The notes: generated from the letters alone by a model not told the origin. Counted from the first letter of the stretch, positions 41,301-49,995 are shown. The stretch is 64,000 nt of DNA from Humibacillus xanthopallidus (GCF_006717145.1 NZ_VFQF01000001.1:1-64000); one strand, 5' to 3'. Translations and numbers: made by a program.

Positions 41301-43645
41301 AGTCGGTCAAGCGGCACTTCCGCGAGCTCGGCGTCGACACGCAGACCGAGGACTTCACGGTCGTCGGCGTGGGCGACATGAGCGGCGACGTCTTCGGCAA
41401 CGGCATGCTCCTGTCGGAGCACATCCGCCTCGTGGCCGCCTTCGACCACCGGCACATCTTCGTCGACCCGACGCCCGACGCCGCGAGCTCGTATGCCGAG
41501 CGGCGCAGGATGTTCGAGCTGCCCGGCTCCTCGTGGGCCGACTACGACGCCTCGCTCATCTCCAAGGGTGGCGGCATCTTCGACCGCTCGGCCAAGTCCG
41601 TGCCGATCAGCGCCCCGATGGCGACCGCCCTCGGCCTGCGCGCCGGCACCAAGAGCATGACCCCGGCCCAGCTGATGAAGGCGATCCTCCAGGCGCCGGT
41701 CGACCTGCTCTGGAACGGCGGCATCGGCACCTACGTCAAGGCGACCTCCGAGAGCAACGGCGAGATCGGCGACCGCGCCAACGACGCCATCCGCGTCAAC
41801 GGCGCCGACCTGCGCTGCAAGGTTGTCGGCGAGGGCGGCAACCTCGGCGCGAGCCAGCTCGGCCGCATCGAGGCGTCGCTGCGCGGCGTGCGCGTCAACA
41901 CCGACGCCATCGACAACAGCGCCGGCGTCGACACGTCCGACCATGAGGTCAACATCAAGATCCTGCTCACCGAGCTGACCCGCTCGGGCGAGCTGACGAT
42001 GAAGCGGCGCAACACCCTGCTCGCGTCGATGACCGACGACGTCGCCCAGCAGGTCCTGCGCGACAACTACGAGCAGAACGTCCTGCTCGGCAACGCCCGC
42101 GCCCAGCAGCACGCGATGCTGACGGTGCACGAGCGGCTCATCCAGTTCCTCGAGCAGCACGGCGACCTCGACCGAGGGCTCGAGTTCCTGCCGAGCGACG
42201 CCGAGATCTCGCGCCGCAACAAGGAGGGTCTGGGCCTCGTGTCACCGGAGTTCTCGGTGCTCGTCGCCTACGCGAAGCTCTACCTCAAGAACCAGCTCAT
42301 CGCGACGTCGCTGCCCGACGACCCGTGGTTCGCCGAGACCCTCGCCGGCTACTTCCCGAAGGCGTTGCGGGGCAAGTACGCCGAGCAGATCGCTGCGCAC
42401 CCGCTGCGCCGCGAGATCATCACGAACTCCGTCGCCAACTCGATGGTCAACCGCGGTGGCATCACCTTCGCCTACCGGGCGGGTGAGGAGACCGGCGCGT
42501 CGCCTGAGCAGGTGGCCCGGGCCTACGTCGTCTGCCGCGAGATCTTCGACCTCGCGGGCTTCGTGCGCCAGGTCGAGGCGACCGACAACGTCGTGAGCAC
42601 CGGTGCCCAGACGGCCCTCTACCTCGAGTTCCGTCGACTCATCGACCGCTCGGTGCGGTGGTTCCTCACGACCCGGCCGGCCACGCTCGACATCGCTGCC
42701 GAGGTCGCGCGCTTCCGTCCCGGCATCGAGACGTATGCCGCCCGCATCCCCGAGCTGCTCCAGGGCACCGAGCGTGCGCGCCTCATGCGCCGCTCGCGCG
42801 ACCTGCAGGGTAAGGGCGTGCCCGAGGAGCTCGCGATGGTCGCGGCCTCGCTGCTCGACGGCTACTCGTTGCTCGACATCATCGAGATCGCCGAGGAGAC
42901 CGGTGAGAAGCTTGACGACGTGGTCGGCGTCTACTTCCTGACGTCAGAGACGTTCTCGATCGACGCGATGCTCGGCCGCGTGACGATGCTGCCCCGCGAC
43001 GACCGCTGGGACGCCATGGCCAGAGGGGCCCTGCGCGACGACCTCTATTCCGTGCTCCACAGCCTCACGAGGTCGGTGCTCGAGGTGAGCAACCGGAGCA
43101 GCGCCCCCGCTGAGCGTCTGACCGAGTGGTCCGAGCTCAACGCCGACGCCCTGAGCCGGGCTCGCGGTGCGCTCGGAGGCATCGAGCGCATGACGCACGC
43201 GGGCATCGCCGCCCTCTCGGTCGCCCTGCGCACCCTGCGCACCGTCACCAAGCCGGCGAGCTCGAGCGCTGCCGTCACGGTCACGGCCACGGCAGCGCCC
43301 GCGGCTCCAGCCGCGAAGAGGGCTCCGGTGGCGAAGAAGGGGGCGGCCGTCAAGAAGGCGGCGGCCGTCAAGAAGACGGTGGCGGTCAAGAAGGCGGCGG
43401 CCGTCAAGAAGACCATGGCGGTCAAGAAGACGGCGGCCGTCAAGAAGACGGCGGGGGCCACGAAGCCAGGGCCCGCCAAGCAGGCCACGGCGACGAAGAA
43501 GGCGACGCCCGCGAAGAAGGCCACCCCCGCCACGAAGGCAGCGAGCACGAAGAAGGCCGCGCCCCCGACGAAGGGCGGTGCCGTGAAGTCCTCGGCGGCT
43601 CCCCGCAAGGCCGCCGCGAAGCGCTCGGCCGCGTCGCGAGGCTGA
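38330..43645 (+). CDS. gdh: NAD-specific glutamate dehydrogenase, 180-kDa class, with Lys/Ala tail
   Basis: 1,771 residues. The large class (GDH2/GdhB type, about 1,600 residues in mycobacteria) oxidatively deaminates glutamate to 2-oxoglutarate. N-terminal ACT-like regulatory modules occupy roughly 1-700. The catalytic core has GGLRWSDRREDFRTEILGL in part, PTGSKGGFYAK with the likely catalytic Lys, and the dinucleotide site GVGDMSGDVFGNGM. The last roughly 110 residues, from about 1,660, are an unusual histone H1-like tail of AAVKK/AKK repeats. The ATG at 38330 has TGAGGAAAC upstream. A strong hairpin follows the stop. Confidence 0.93.
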   Translation: MTASLEESRIDVLRTAAAAAAPPTTSTRAEGRRGRRADPTAEVEAFLASYYRLVATEDLLARPARELSTMALAHRDFAQQRPVGTLNVRAFNPTAQDEGWSTGLTVVQIVCDDMPFLVDSVVSALGGFDRGVHLIVHPQMTVERTITGELRSVLPEGSSMGTHDDSIGVVRESWMHVEIDRLPPSALEDLEARLRHVLENVRDSVEDWPKMRAHALTIASELKSATPPGTDPRQAREASRFLEWLAHNNFTFLGYREYALKHESGHDISVQVAGTGLGVLRYDRPHAGTGVVLTPAASRAARDSTILIITKANSRATVHRDVYLDYISIKKFDARGECVGEQRFLGLYASAAYNDTIHDIPLLDVKAEEVLRLTGLSPDSHSGKDILQILETYPRDELFQTSPKQLSDIATSVLHLQERRKTKLFTRRDEFGRFVSCLVYLPRDRYNTTVRLRIEAILLEAYGGQTIDNTTRVSESTLARLHFVVRMPSGVDIPDIDEDALERRVIDATRTWDEDLSEALSQSRGVDEGARTMAAYAKALPEAYKEDFDVETAVADLDRIERLGEGDRTTALHLYADAAAEGPEERRFKLYRRADLSLTQVLPLFTHLGVEVTDERPYEVRVVDHQRVLHIFDFGLRAPAERWGTGADADEVRGRFEDAFRAVWEGRAESDGFNALVLAAGLTWRQVVILRTVAKYLRQTGSTFSQDYVESALVAHTGIARSLVELFEARFDPDAFDDTTEAGVAQRAARQRTLVASVKEALDDVASLDHDRIVRALLGVIQASLRTNFYQPDERGNDKTYVSLKLNPKKVPDLPAPRPMFEIWVYSPRVEGVHLRFGKVARGGLRWSDRREDFRTEILGLVKAQMVKNAVIVPTGSKGGFYAKQLPDPAVDRAAWMDEGIAAYRLFISGLLDLTDNLVSGEAVPPQRVVRHDEDDTYLVVAADKGTAKFSDIANGISADYGFWLDDAFASGGSAGYDHKGMGITARGAWESVKRHFRELGVDTQTEDFTVVGVGDMSGDVFGNGMLLSEHIRLVAAFDHRHIFVDPTPDAASSYAERRRMFELPGSSWADYDASLISKGGGIFDRSAKSVPISAPMATALGLRAGTKSMTPAQLMKAILQAPVDLLWNGGIGTYVKATSESNGEIGDRANDAIRVNGADLRCKVVGEGGNLGASQLGRIEASLRGVRVNTDAIDNSAGVDTSDHEVNIKILLTELTRSGELTMKRRNTLLASMTDDVAQQVLRDNYEQNVLLGNARAQQHAMLTVHERLIQFLEQHGDLDRGLEFLPSDAEISRRNKEGLGLVSPEFSVLVAYAKLYLKNQLIATSLPDDPWFAETLAGYFPKALRGKYAEQIAAHPLRREIITNSVANSMVNRGGITFAYRAGEETGASPEQVARAYVVCREIFDLAGFVRQVEATDNVVSTGAQTALYLEFRRLIDRSVRWFLTTRPATLDIAAEVARFRPGIETYAARIPELLQGTERARLMRRSRDLQGKGVPEELAMVAASLLDGYSLLDIIEIAEETGEKLDDVVGVYFLTSETFSIDAMLGRVTMLPRDDRWDAMARGALRDDLYSVLHSLTRSVLEVSNRSSAPAERLTEWSELNADALSRARGALGGIERMTHAGIAALSVALRTLRTVTKPASSSAAVTVTATAAPAAPAAKRAPVAKKGAAVKKAAAVKKTVAVKKAAAVKKTMAVKKTAAVKKTAGATKPGPAKQATATKKATPAKKATPATKAASTKKAAPPTKGGAVKSSAAPRKAAAKRSAASRG
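43300..43642 (+). repeat. Lys/Ala-rich tandem repeats in the NAD-GDH tail
   Basis: Imperfect 24-bp units coding AAVKK(A/T)(A/V/M) from about 43345 to 43460, then looser ATKKA/PAKKA units. The composition matches the C-terminal tails of actinobacterial HU and histone H1-like proteins. Confidence 0.85.
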
Positions 43646-43648
43646 CCT

Positions 43649-43693
43649 GGCGGACCCGTGTCGTGGGCCGATCGCCCACGACAAGGGTCCGCC
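43649..43693 (+). terminator. NAD-GDH terminator
   Basis: GGCGGACCC pairs with GGGTCCGCC, and inside it TGTCGTGGGC pairs with GCCCACGACA around CGATC. Confidence 0.85.
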
Positions 43694-43740
43694 GTGCAAA
43701 GACCCGATCGCCCTCGCCGCACCGCCGGGCGAGCAGGCTC

Positions 43741-43746
43741 TAGGCT
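43741..43746 (+). promoter_or_regulatory. -10 of the secreted repeat protein gene
   Basis: TAGGCT about 40 bases before the GTG at 43787; here a normal leader with an AGGAG ribosome site is present. Confidence 0.45.
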
Positions 43747-43786
43747 GTGCCCGCCACGGACCGTGGCCGACCCCTAGGAGAGTCAC

Positions 43787-46700
43787 GTGCGCCGTGTCAG
43801 CGCCATCGCTGCAGCCCTTCTCGTCGTCTGCGCCGCCCCTCCGGCGCTGGCCTCAGCGCCGGCCTCGCCCGCCTCGCCGGCCGTGCTGAGGTCCGCGTCG
43901 ACGTCACCGTCGATGGTTGCTGCGACGGCCGGCTCCACGGTGCCCGGGGGCCTCGTGCCGCTGCCCGCCCACCGGCTGCTCGACACGAGGTCCGGACTCG
44001 GTGCGCCCCGGGGTGCGGTCGCTGCGGGCACGAGCCTCAGCCTTGCCGTGGCAGGCCGCGAGGGGATACCCGCTGGCACGTCCGTCGTCGCGATCACTGT
44101 CACGGCCGTAAGCCCGACGGGTGCCGGCTTCGTCACGGCCCACGCCCACGGCACGCCGACTCCTTCGGCCTCCTCGCTCAACTTCGCACCGGGACAGACC
44201 ACGCCGAATCTCGTTGTGGCTCAGGTGTCCCCGGACGGGCTCGTCGACCTGACGGTGGGTGGGTCAGGCGCGGTGCACCTGCTCGCCGACGTGGCCGGCT
44301 ACGTCGTTCCGGGTGCGGCCACGGATGCGGCGACCTTGAGGTCGGTGACCCCCGCCCGAGTGCTCGACACCCGGTCGGGAGTGGGCGCCCCGAAGGCAGC
44401 CGTCGCCGGGGGATCGACGGTCACCCTGCCGGTCAGTGGTCGCGGCGGCGTGCCGCGCAGCGGAGCCGGTTCGGTCGTCCTAAACGTCACGGCTACCGGC
44501 GGCACGGCAGCCGGCTACGTGGTCGTGGCGCCCACGGTCGTCGGGACGCCCCGCACCTCGTCACTGAACTACGCGAAGGCGCAGACTCGGGCCAACCTCG
44601 TCGTCGTGCCGCTCAGCTCCACCGGGACGGTCGACCTGCGCGTCGTCTCGGGCGGCACGGTGCAGCTCATCGCCGACGTCGTGGGGTGGGTTCCCGACGG
44701 TGTGCCGTCGGTGGACGGCGCGCTCACGGCGGTCTCGCCGGTGCGCCTGCTCGACACCCGAACGAGCAACGACCCGCTCGGCTACCACGACTGGGCCACC
44801 GTCGATGCCGTGGACGTCGCCGGGGTGCCTGCCCACTTTGTCTCGGCGGTGCTGCTCAACGTGACGGCCACCGGTGCCACGGCTACCGGCAACCTCAGCG
44901 TCCTGCCCAACGGGCCCGGGCTGCCGACCGGGTCCAACCTCAACTTCCTCGCCGGCTCGACAGAGGCCAACCTGGTGCTCGCCCCCGTCTCTGCCGAGGG
45001 CTTCGTCGACATCTTCGCGACGACCTCGGGCTCGGTCCACGTCGTCGCCGACGTCGTCGGCTACGTCCTGGGTGACCCGCTCGACACGTCCCCTCCTCAG
45101 GGCGTCACGGGCCTGACCACGACCCAACCGGCCAAGAACGCCATCGCCCTCGGCTGGACCAACCCGAGCGATGCCGACTTCACAGGAGTGACGATCCGCC
45201 GGGTGGTGGGTCCCACCCCCAGCGACGACCCCCTGGTGGGACAGGTCGTCGCGGAGACGACCGGCGCGACCTTCACCGACAGCGACCTCACCCCCGGCAC
45301 GACCTACAGCTACACGCTCTGGGCGCACGACGGCTTCCCGAACGTCGCCCAACCGGCGACCACGACAGCAACGACGACGCCGCTCGAATGGGGGACACCG
45401 GCCGTGGTCGCACCCTATGTCGGCGCGCCGAGCACGCTCTCCTGTCCGACGAGCACCTGGTGCCTCGCAGGGGACTGGTCAGGGCAGTCCCTCATCTGGG
45501 ACGGCACGTCGTGGAGCGCGCCGGCTCGAGCCGTCGATGTCGACCGCGAGGAGGACATGGGCGGCTTCCACGCCATCGGCTGTGCCTCGACGAGTTTCTG
45601 CGCCGCGAGCGTTCTCGACGGTGGGCTCGTGACCTACAGCAATGGCGTCTGGGGCAGCATCGTCAGGCCGACGCTGCCGGCCGACATCGGTGGCTGGAAC
45701 GACGTCGACTGCGTGTCCACGACCTTCTGCATGGCGGTCAACGGCAGTGGCTACGTCACCCGGTTCAACGGCACGACCTGGAGCACGCCGGTCCGGACGT
45801 CGGGCTACTACTGGTCGGTCGACTGCGTCTCGACGACGTTCTGCATGGCGGCCGGTCAGGACACGACCGTCGGGGCCGGCTACGCGGCGCGCTACAACGG
45901 CAGCACCTGGACGGTGAGCAAGATCGCCGGCGCGGGCACCTCGATCTATGCCGTGTCGTGCGCGTCGACGACGTTCTGCATCTCGACCGGTAGCGCCATC
46001 GCGGTGCGGTGGAACGGCTCGTCGTGGTCCGCACCGGCCACGCTCGACTCGAGCGGGAGCTTCCAGGGGCGTCAGGTGTCGTGCACCTCGTCGTCGTTCT
46101 GCGTCACGACCGACCCCGAGCAGGGAGCGAAGCGGTGGAACGGCACGACGTGGAGCGCCGCGACGAGGCTCAGCTCCGTAGGCGCTCTCAACGGTGCGCT
46201 GTCGTGCGCCTCGACGACGTGCCTCGCGACCGACCAGCACGGCCGCTTCAGCAGGTACAACGGCAGCACGTGGACGTCGATGGCGACCTTCGACCCCACG
46301 CGCGGCGGGATCGTCGACCTCTCCTGCCCCAGCACGTCCGGCTGCCAGGCCACTGACGGCCGTGGGGCGGCATACCGCTGGGGTGGCTCGAGCTGGTCGG
46401 GGCCGACGCAGCTGGGGTACTGGGCCCGGTCGGTAGCCTGTGCCACGACGACGTGGTGCGTGTCCCTCGACGCGCAGATGCGGCAGTCCCGGCTCTACAC
46501 GGGATCCTGGGCCGCGTCGGTGAGCACCCCGGCCGACCTCGGCAGACCGAGCTGCCCCGTGTCCGGCTGGTGCGTGGCCTTCGACTCCGTGGGCCGTGCC
46601 TCGACCACGACGGGGTCCGGCTGGTCGACACCCAAGGCGGTCTTCGCGATCGCGGGTGCGAGCTATCCGACGTTCGTCGACTGTGTCAGTCGCACCTCGT

Positions 46701-47113
46701 GCGTGGCGGTCACGGCCTACAACGCGTACTGGTCGCGCTGGGACGGGACGAGCTGGTCGCCGGCCCGCAGGATCGATTCGAGGTTCGAGGGCGCCGAGGA
46801 CGTCGCCTGCGCCTCGACGACGATGTGCCTCGCCGTGAACTACGACGGCGCGAGCTACCGGTTCACCGGGTCGTCGTGGCAGAAGGTGCCCACGAGCTCC
46901 ATCGTCTCGCAGGTGTATGACCTCAGCTGCCCCGCGGCCAACTTCTGTGCGGGTCTCGACGGCGGCGGGCGCTTCTTCACCTTCAACGGCCAGACGTGGA
47001 ACGACACCGTGCAGCAGGTGGGCGTGACGGCGCCGCGGACCTTCCGGCTCGACTGCCCAGCCGTCTACACCTGCGTCGCGGCGGCGTCGACGACCGTCGT
47101 GACCTCGCGCTGA
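43787..47113 (+). CDS. Secreted protein: three LDTR repeats, Fn3-like domain, 14 Cys-paired propeller repeats
   Basis: 1,108 residues. A signal peptide (1-23, ending ALASA) precedes three repeats of about 125 residues, each opening with RLLDTR or RVLDTR and closing with ADVxGxV (about 60-435). An Fn3-like domain follows (about 440-530, SPPQGVTGLTTTQPAKNAIALGW). From about 545 there are 14 short repeats, each with a Cys-x5-Cys pair (x4 in one) and an aromatic-Asn-Gly-x-x-Trp strand, for example CVSTTFCMAV ... RFNGTTWSTP. I predict beta-propeller blades stapled by disulfides. No catalytic motif or wall anchor is visible; surface adhesion or glycan binding is inference. Confidence 0.8.
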   Translation: MRRVSAIAAALLVVCAAPPALASAPASPASPAVLRSASTSPSMVAATAGSTVPGGLVPLPAHRLLDTRSGLGAPRGAVAAGTSLSLAVAGREGIPAGTSVVAITVTAVSPTGAGFVTAHAHGTPTPSASSLNFAPGQTTPNLVVAQVSPDGLVDLTVGGSGAVHLLADVAGYVVPGAATDAATLRSVTPARVLDTRSGVGAPKAAVAGGSTVTLPVSGRGGVPRSGAGSVVLNVTATGGTAAGYVVVAPTVVGTPRTSSLNYAKAQTRANLVVVPLSSTGTVDLRVVSGGTVQLIADVVGWVPDGVPSVDGALTAVSPVRLLDTRTSNDPLGYHDWATVDAVDVAGVPAHFVSAVLLNVTATGATATGNLSVLPNGPGLPTGSNLNFLAGSTEANLVLAPVSAEGFVDIFATTSGSVHVVADVVGYVLGDPLDTSPPQGVTGLTTTQPAKNAIALGWTNPSDADFTGVTIRRVVGPTPSDDPLVGQVVAETTGATFTDSDLTPGTTYSYTLWAHDGFPNVAQPATTTATTTPLEWGTPAVVAPYVGAPSTLSCPTSTWCLAGDWSGQSLIWDGTSWSAPARAVDVDREEDMGGFHAIGCASTSFCAASVLDGGLVTYSNGVWGSIVRPTLPADIGGWNDVDCVSTTFCMAVNGSGYVTRFNGTTWSTPVRTSGYYWSVDCVSTTFCMAAGQDTTVGAGYAARYNGSTWTVSKIAGAGTSIYAVSCASTTFCISTGSAIAVRWNGSSWSAPATLDSSGSFQGRQVSCTSSSFCVTTDPEQGAKRWNGTTWSAATRLSSVGALNGALSCASTTCLATDQHGRFSRYNGSTWTSMATFDPTRGGIVDLSCPSTSGCQATDGRGAAYRWGGSSWSGPTQLGYWARSVACATTTWCVSLDAQMRQSRLYTGSWAASVSTPADLGRPSCPVSGWCVAFDSVGRASTTTGSGWSTPKAVFAIAGASYPTFVDCVSRTSCVAVTAYNAYWSRWDGTSWSPARRIDSRFEGAEDVACASTTMCLAVNYDGASYRFTGSSWQKVPTSSIVSQVYDLSCPAANFCAGLDGGGRFFTFNGQTWNDTVQQVGVTAPRTFRLDCPAVYTCVAAASTTVVTSR

Positions 47114-47197
47114 CCGCCCCGCGGTTCGCCGACCACCGGTTACGCCGGATCTCCCGGATCGCCCCGGACCGGTCGGCGGTGCCGCAGCGGCGACGCA

Positions 47198-47203
47198 TAG
47201 GCT
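47198..47203 (+). promoter_or_regulatory. Leaderless -10 of pdtaS
   Basis: TAGGCT, then CGGGTC, then the GTG at 47210. Confidence 0.65.
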
Positions 47204-47209
47204 CGGGTC

Positions 47210-48697
47210 GTGGCCACCCTGAGCGAACTCCTGCGCGGGCGGACCAATCTGCCCGACCACGACGTCGACTGGCTGCACCTGCTCGTCGGCGACTGGCAGC
47301 TCGTCGCCGACCTCTCCTTCGCCGACCTCCTGCTGTGGGTGCGCACCGTCGGCGACCACTGGGAGGCCGTGGCCCACGTCCGACCGACGACCGGCCAGCT
47401 CGTCTTCGTCGAGGACCAGGTCGGGCGCGTCGCGGAACCGGGCCGAACCCGCGACCTGCTCGACGAGGCAGCTGCGGAGCAGCGCATCCTGCGGGTGCGA
47501 CAGGTCCTCGTGCCGCACGACCACGCCCCCGACCAGTCGGTGCGCGAGGAGTACATCCCGGTCGTCCGCGGGGGCCACGTCGTCGCCGTGCTGACGCGGC
47601 ACACCAACCTCTGGACGACCCGAACCCCGAGCCGCCTCGAGCTGACCTACCTCGCAACGGCCGACGCTCTGTGCCGGATGGTGACGGGCGGCGAGTTCCC
47701 GCACGGCGGCGCCCCGACAGGCCTGCGCCGCGGCGCCCCACGGGTCGGCGACGGCGTCATCCGGCTCGACATCGACGGCCTCGTGACCTACGCCAGTCCC
47801 AACGCCGTGTCGGCCCTGCACCGGCTCGGGCACCTCGGTGAGGTCGTGGGCGCGAGCCTCGCGCAGATCGTCACCGACAACGTGCGCGACTCGTATCCCG
47901 TCGACGAGGGCCTGCCCCTCGTCGTGACCGGCCGGCAGCCGTGGCGCACGGAGGTGGTCGCGGGCGGCACGACGGTCTCGATGCGTGCGATCCCCCTGAC
48001 CGAGGCGGGCCAGCGCTTCGGGGCCATCGTCCTGCTGCGCGACGTCGGGGAGCTGCGGCGCCGCGAGCGCGAGCTCATGACCAAGGACGCGACGATCCGC
48101 GAGATCCATCACCGCGTCAAGAACAACCTCCAGTCGGTGGCGGCGCTGCTGCGCCTGCAGGCCCGCCGGGTGCCGGAGGGTGAGGCCCGCACCGCACTCC
48201 AGGAGGCCGAGCGCCGGGTCGGCACGATCGCCATGGTGCACGACCAGCTGAGCCAGGGCTTCGACGAGACGGTCGAGTTCGACACCATCGCGCAACGCGG
48301 CCTCAACGCCGTCGTCGAGGTGACGGCCAACGGGGCCCCCGTCCGCACCGTCACCGAGGGCTCCTTCGGCAGGCTGAGAGCCGAGGACGCGACGTCCCTG
48401 GCCATGATCATGAGTGAGCTCGTGCAGAACTCGATCGAGCACGGCCTGGGAGACGCCGGGGGAGAGGTGCGCATCAGCATCGAGCGGTCGTCTGACGAGC
48501 GGGGCAAGCCGATGCTCGCCGTGTCCGTCGAGGACGACGGCAAGGGAATCGACCCGGCTCGCCGGCCCGGCTCGGGTCTGGGCACGCAGATCGTGCAGTC
48601 GCTCGTCGGCGACCTCCAGGGCCGCATCACGTGGGAGCCGGTGAGCCCGCACGGGACCCGGGCCCGCTTCACGGCGAGCCTGCGCCCGCTGGAATAG
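47210..48697 (+). CDS. pdtaS: Cytoplasmic sensor histidine kinase PdtaS
   Basis: 495 residues. It begins MATLSELLRGRTNLPDHDVDWLHL, like M. tuberculosis PdtaS. Order: GAF (about 5-145), PAS (about 180-280), HisKA_2 with the phospho-His in REIHHRVKNNLQSVAALL (His300 or 301), and HATPase (about 380-490, with ELVQNSIEHGLG, DDGKGIDP and GSGLGTQIV). PdtaS phosphorylates PdtaR, an ANTAR antiterminator; PdtaR is not in this window. Neighbouring whiB1 reproduces the M. tuberculosis order (Rv3220c, Rv3219). The start is leaderless GTG. Confidence 0.92.
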   Translation: MATLSELLRGRTNLPDHDVDWLHLLVGDWQLVADLSFADLLLWVRTVGDHWEAVAHVRPTTGQLVFVEDQVGRVAEPGRTRDLLDEAAAEQRILRVRQVLVPHDHAPDQSVREEYIPVVRGGHVVAVLTRHTNLWTTRTPSRLELTYLATADALCRMVTGGEFPHGGAPTGLRRGAPRVGDGVIRLDIDGLVTYASPNAVSALHRLGHLGEVVGASLAQIVTDNVRDSYPVDEGLPLVVTGRQPWRTEVVAGGTTVSMRAIPLTEAGQRFGAIVLLRDVGELRRRERELMTKDATIREIHHRVKNNLQSVAALLRLQARRVPEGEARTALQEAERRVGTIAMVHDQLSQGFDETVEFDTIAQRGLNAVVEVTANGAPVRTVTEGSFGRLRAEDATSLAMIMSELVQNSIEHGLGDAGGEVRISIERSSDERGKPMLAVSVEDDGKGIDPARRPGSGLGTQIVQSLVGDLQGRITWEPVSPHGTRARFTASLRPLE

Positions 48698-48736
48698 CCA
48701 GCCGGGGACCGAGCCTCCGTCGACCACGAGTCGCAG

Positions 48737-48832
48737 GCGGAAGACCTTGGCCACTCGACTTGGGGCAGGCGGCAGACTTTGGCCACTCGACGTGGGGCAG
48801 GCGGCAGACTTTGGCCACTCGACGGGGTGCAT
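48737..48832. repeat. 32-bp tandem repeat, three copies
   Basis: Units at 48737-48768, 48769-48800 and 48801-48832, sharing GACTTTGGCCACTCGAC with few changes; the third decays at its end. They lie between the converging pdtaS and whiB1 genes, outside both. There is no cas gene or unique spacer, so this is not a CRISPR array. Confidence 0.85.
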
Positions 48833-48837
48833 GCAAA

Positions 48838-48866
48838 AGCCCGGTGACGGGGGTCGTCACCGGGCT
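48838..48866 (-). terminator. whiB1 rho-independent terminator
   Basis: AGCCCGGTGAC pairs with GTCACCGGGCT over a 7-base loop, followed on the minus strand by TTTT. Confidence 0.85.
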
Positions 48867-48879
48867 GGCAGGCGGGGAC

Positions 48880-49128
48880 TCAGCCGGCTCGGCGGGCCCG
48901 GGCGTTGCGGCGCTTGAGGGCGCGACGCTCGTCCTCCGAGAGGCCACCCCAGACGCCGGCGTCCTGCCCGGTCTCGAGGGCCCACTTGAGGCAGGTGTCC
49001 ATGACGGGGCAGGTACGGCACACAGCCTTGGCCTCCTCGATCTGCAGGATCGCCGGCCCGGTGTTCCCGATGGGGAAGAACAGCTCCGGGTCGACTTCCA
49101 GGCAGGCAGCGCGGTCGCGCCAATCCAT
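48880..49128 (-). CDS. whiB1: WhiB1-type iron-sulfur regulator
   Basis: 82 residues. Four Cys bind a [4Fe-4S] cluster: Cys9, and Cys37, Cys40, Cys46 in VCRTCPVMDTC. GVWGG and the basic EDERRALKRR DNA-binding end follow. MDWRDRAACLEVDPELFFPIG and the short length match WhiB1, an essential NO-responsive regulator in mycobacteria that binds the main sigma factor. AAGGAG before the ATG fixes the start. Confidence 0.93.
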   Translation of the reverse strand: MDWRDRAACLEVDPELFFPIGNTGPAILQIEEAKAVCRTCPVMDTCLKWALETGQDAGVWGGLSEDERRALKRRNARARRAG

Positions 49129-49525
49129 ATGGCTGTGCTCCTTCTGTGGTCTGTGTCGTCACCGCCCCCGGCGGAGCCCCGCGGTCGCGGGAGCCGGGCG
49201 CCAGCGTCGTTGACGGAGCCGTGAGGGGGTGAAGTCGTGGTGTGGTGGTGGGTGGGACATGACGGGGCGGGGGTCGAGGCGGCCATGCACCGGCGTCATC
49301 GTGCTGTGGGACAGCCCCATCTGACGAACGCCGCCGAGCACCGGAAGATTCCGTGCCCGGAGAGTTCATGACCAGTGTGCCCAGAGCCCACGTGCGTGTT
49401 CAACGTGTTGGACGCAAGTCACACCGAGGAAACACTCTATCGGCAGGAGCCTCACAGTTCCACACCTACGGCCGGGCTTCCCTGGCCGGTGCGGTGGGAC
49501 TTCTCACGCTCGCTACGCTGCTGCC
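49129..49525. other. 397-bp divergent region, whiB1 / membrane protein
   Basis: Holds the whiB1 leader with its AAGGAG, and at the right end the leaderless -10 of the next gene. I see no small ORF, hairpin or repeat that stands out. The size suggests regulated whiB1 transcription. Confidence 0.5.
49514..49519 (+). promoter_or_regulatory. Leaderless -10 of the 147-residue membrane protein gene
   Basis: TACGCT, then GCTGCC, then the GTG at 49526. Confidence 0.6.
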
Positions 49526-49969
49526 GTGACCGATCCCAGCTCCAGCCCGAGCGGACACCCCACCCCTGGGCCGCGCCCACAGCCTCGCGGCGCCGCCACG
49601 GTGGCCCATCGCGTGGCGGGCGCGCTGACCGCCCTCGAGGGGCTCGTCCTGCTCGGCTTCACCGTCTTCTACGTCGTCGAGATGGTCTCCGGAGCCACCG
49701 ACAACCTGTCGCGGGCGGCGGTGTCGACGGTGCTCATCCTCGTCTTCGGGGTCGGGCTGCTCGCGCTGGCGCGAGGGTGGTTCGGCGCAGCCGACTGGCC
49801 CAAGACGCCGACCGTGCTGTGGAACGCCCTGCTGCTGCCGGTGGCGTGGTCGCTCCGCGAGGGGGACCGTGCCCAGATCGCCGTCGCGCTCGGGGCGGTC
49901 GCGCTGGCGAGCATCGTCGCTGCGGTCGCCGCTCCCCGGAACCGGCGCGAGACTTCCGACGGCGGCTGA
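49526..49969 (+). CDS. Small four-helix membrane protein, unknown
   Basis: 147 residues. A Pro/Ser-rich tail (1-25) precedes four membrane segments (about 32-55, 63-83, 93-108, 115-135). I do not recognise the family. It may be a PdtaS/WhiB1-region neighbour by chance; it has its own promoter. Confidence 0.65.
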   Translation: MTDPSSSPSGHPTPGPRPQPRGAATVAHRVAGALTALEGLVLLGFTVFYVVEMVSGATDNLSRAAVSTVLILVFGVGLLALARGWFGAADWPKTPTVLWNALLLPVAWSLREGDRAQIAVALGAVALASIVAAVAAPRNRRETSDGG

Positions 49970-49995
49970 TCTCCAGGCGGGGTCCCCTCGCGGGG

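Noticed and set aside
48737-48832. CRISPR array
   Set aside because: Direct 32-bp units with no spacers, no leader and no cas genes.
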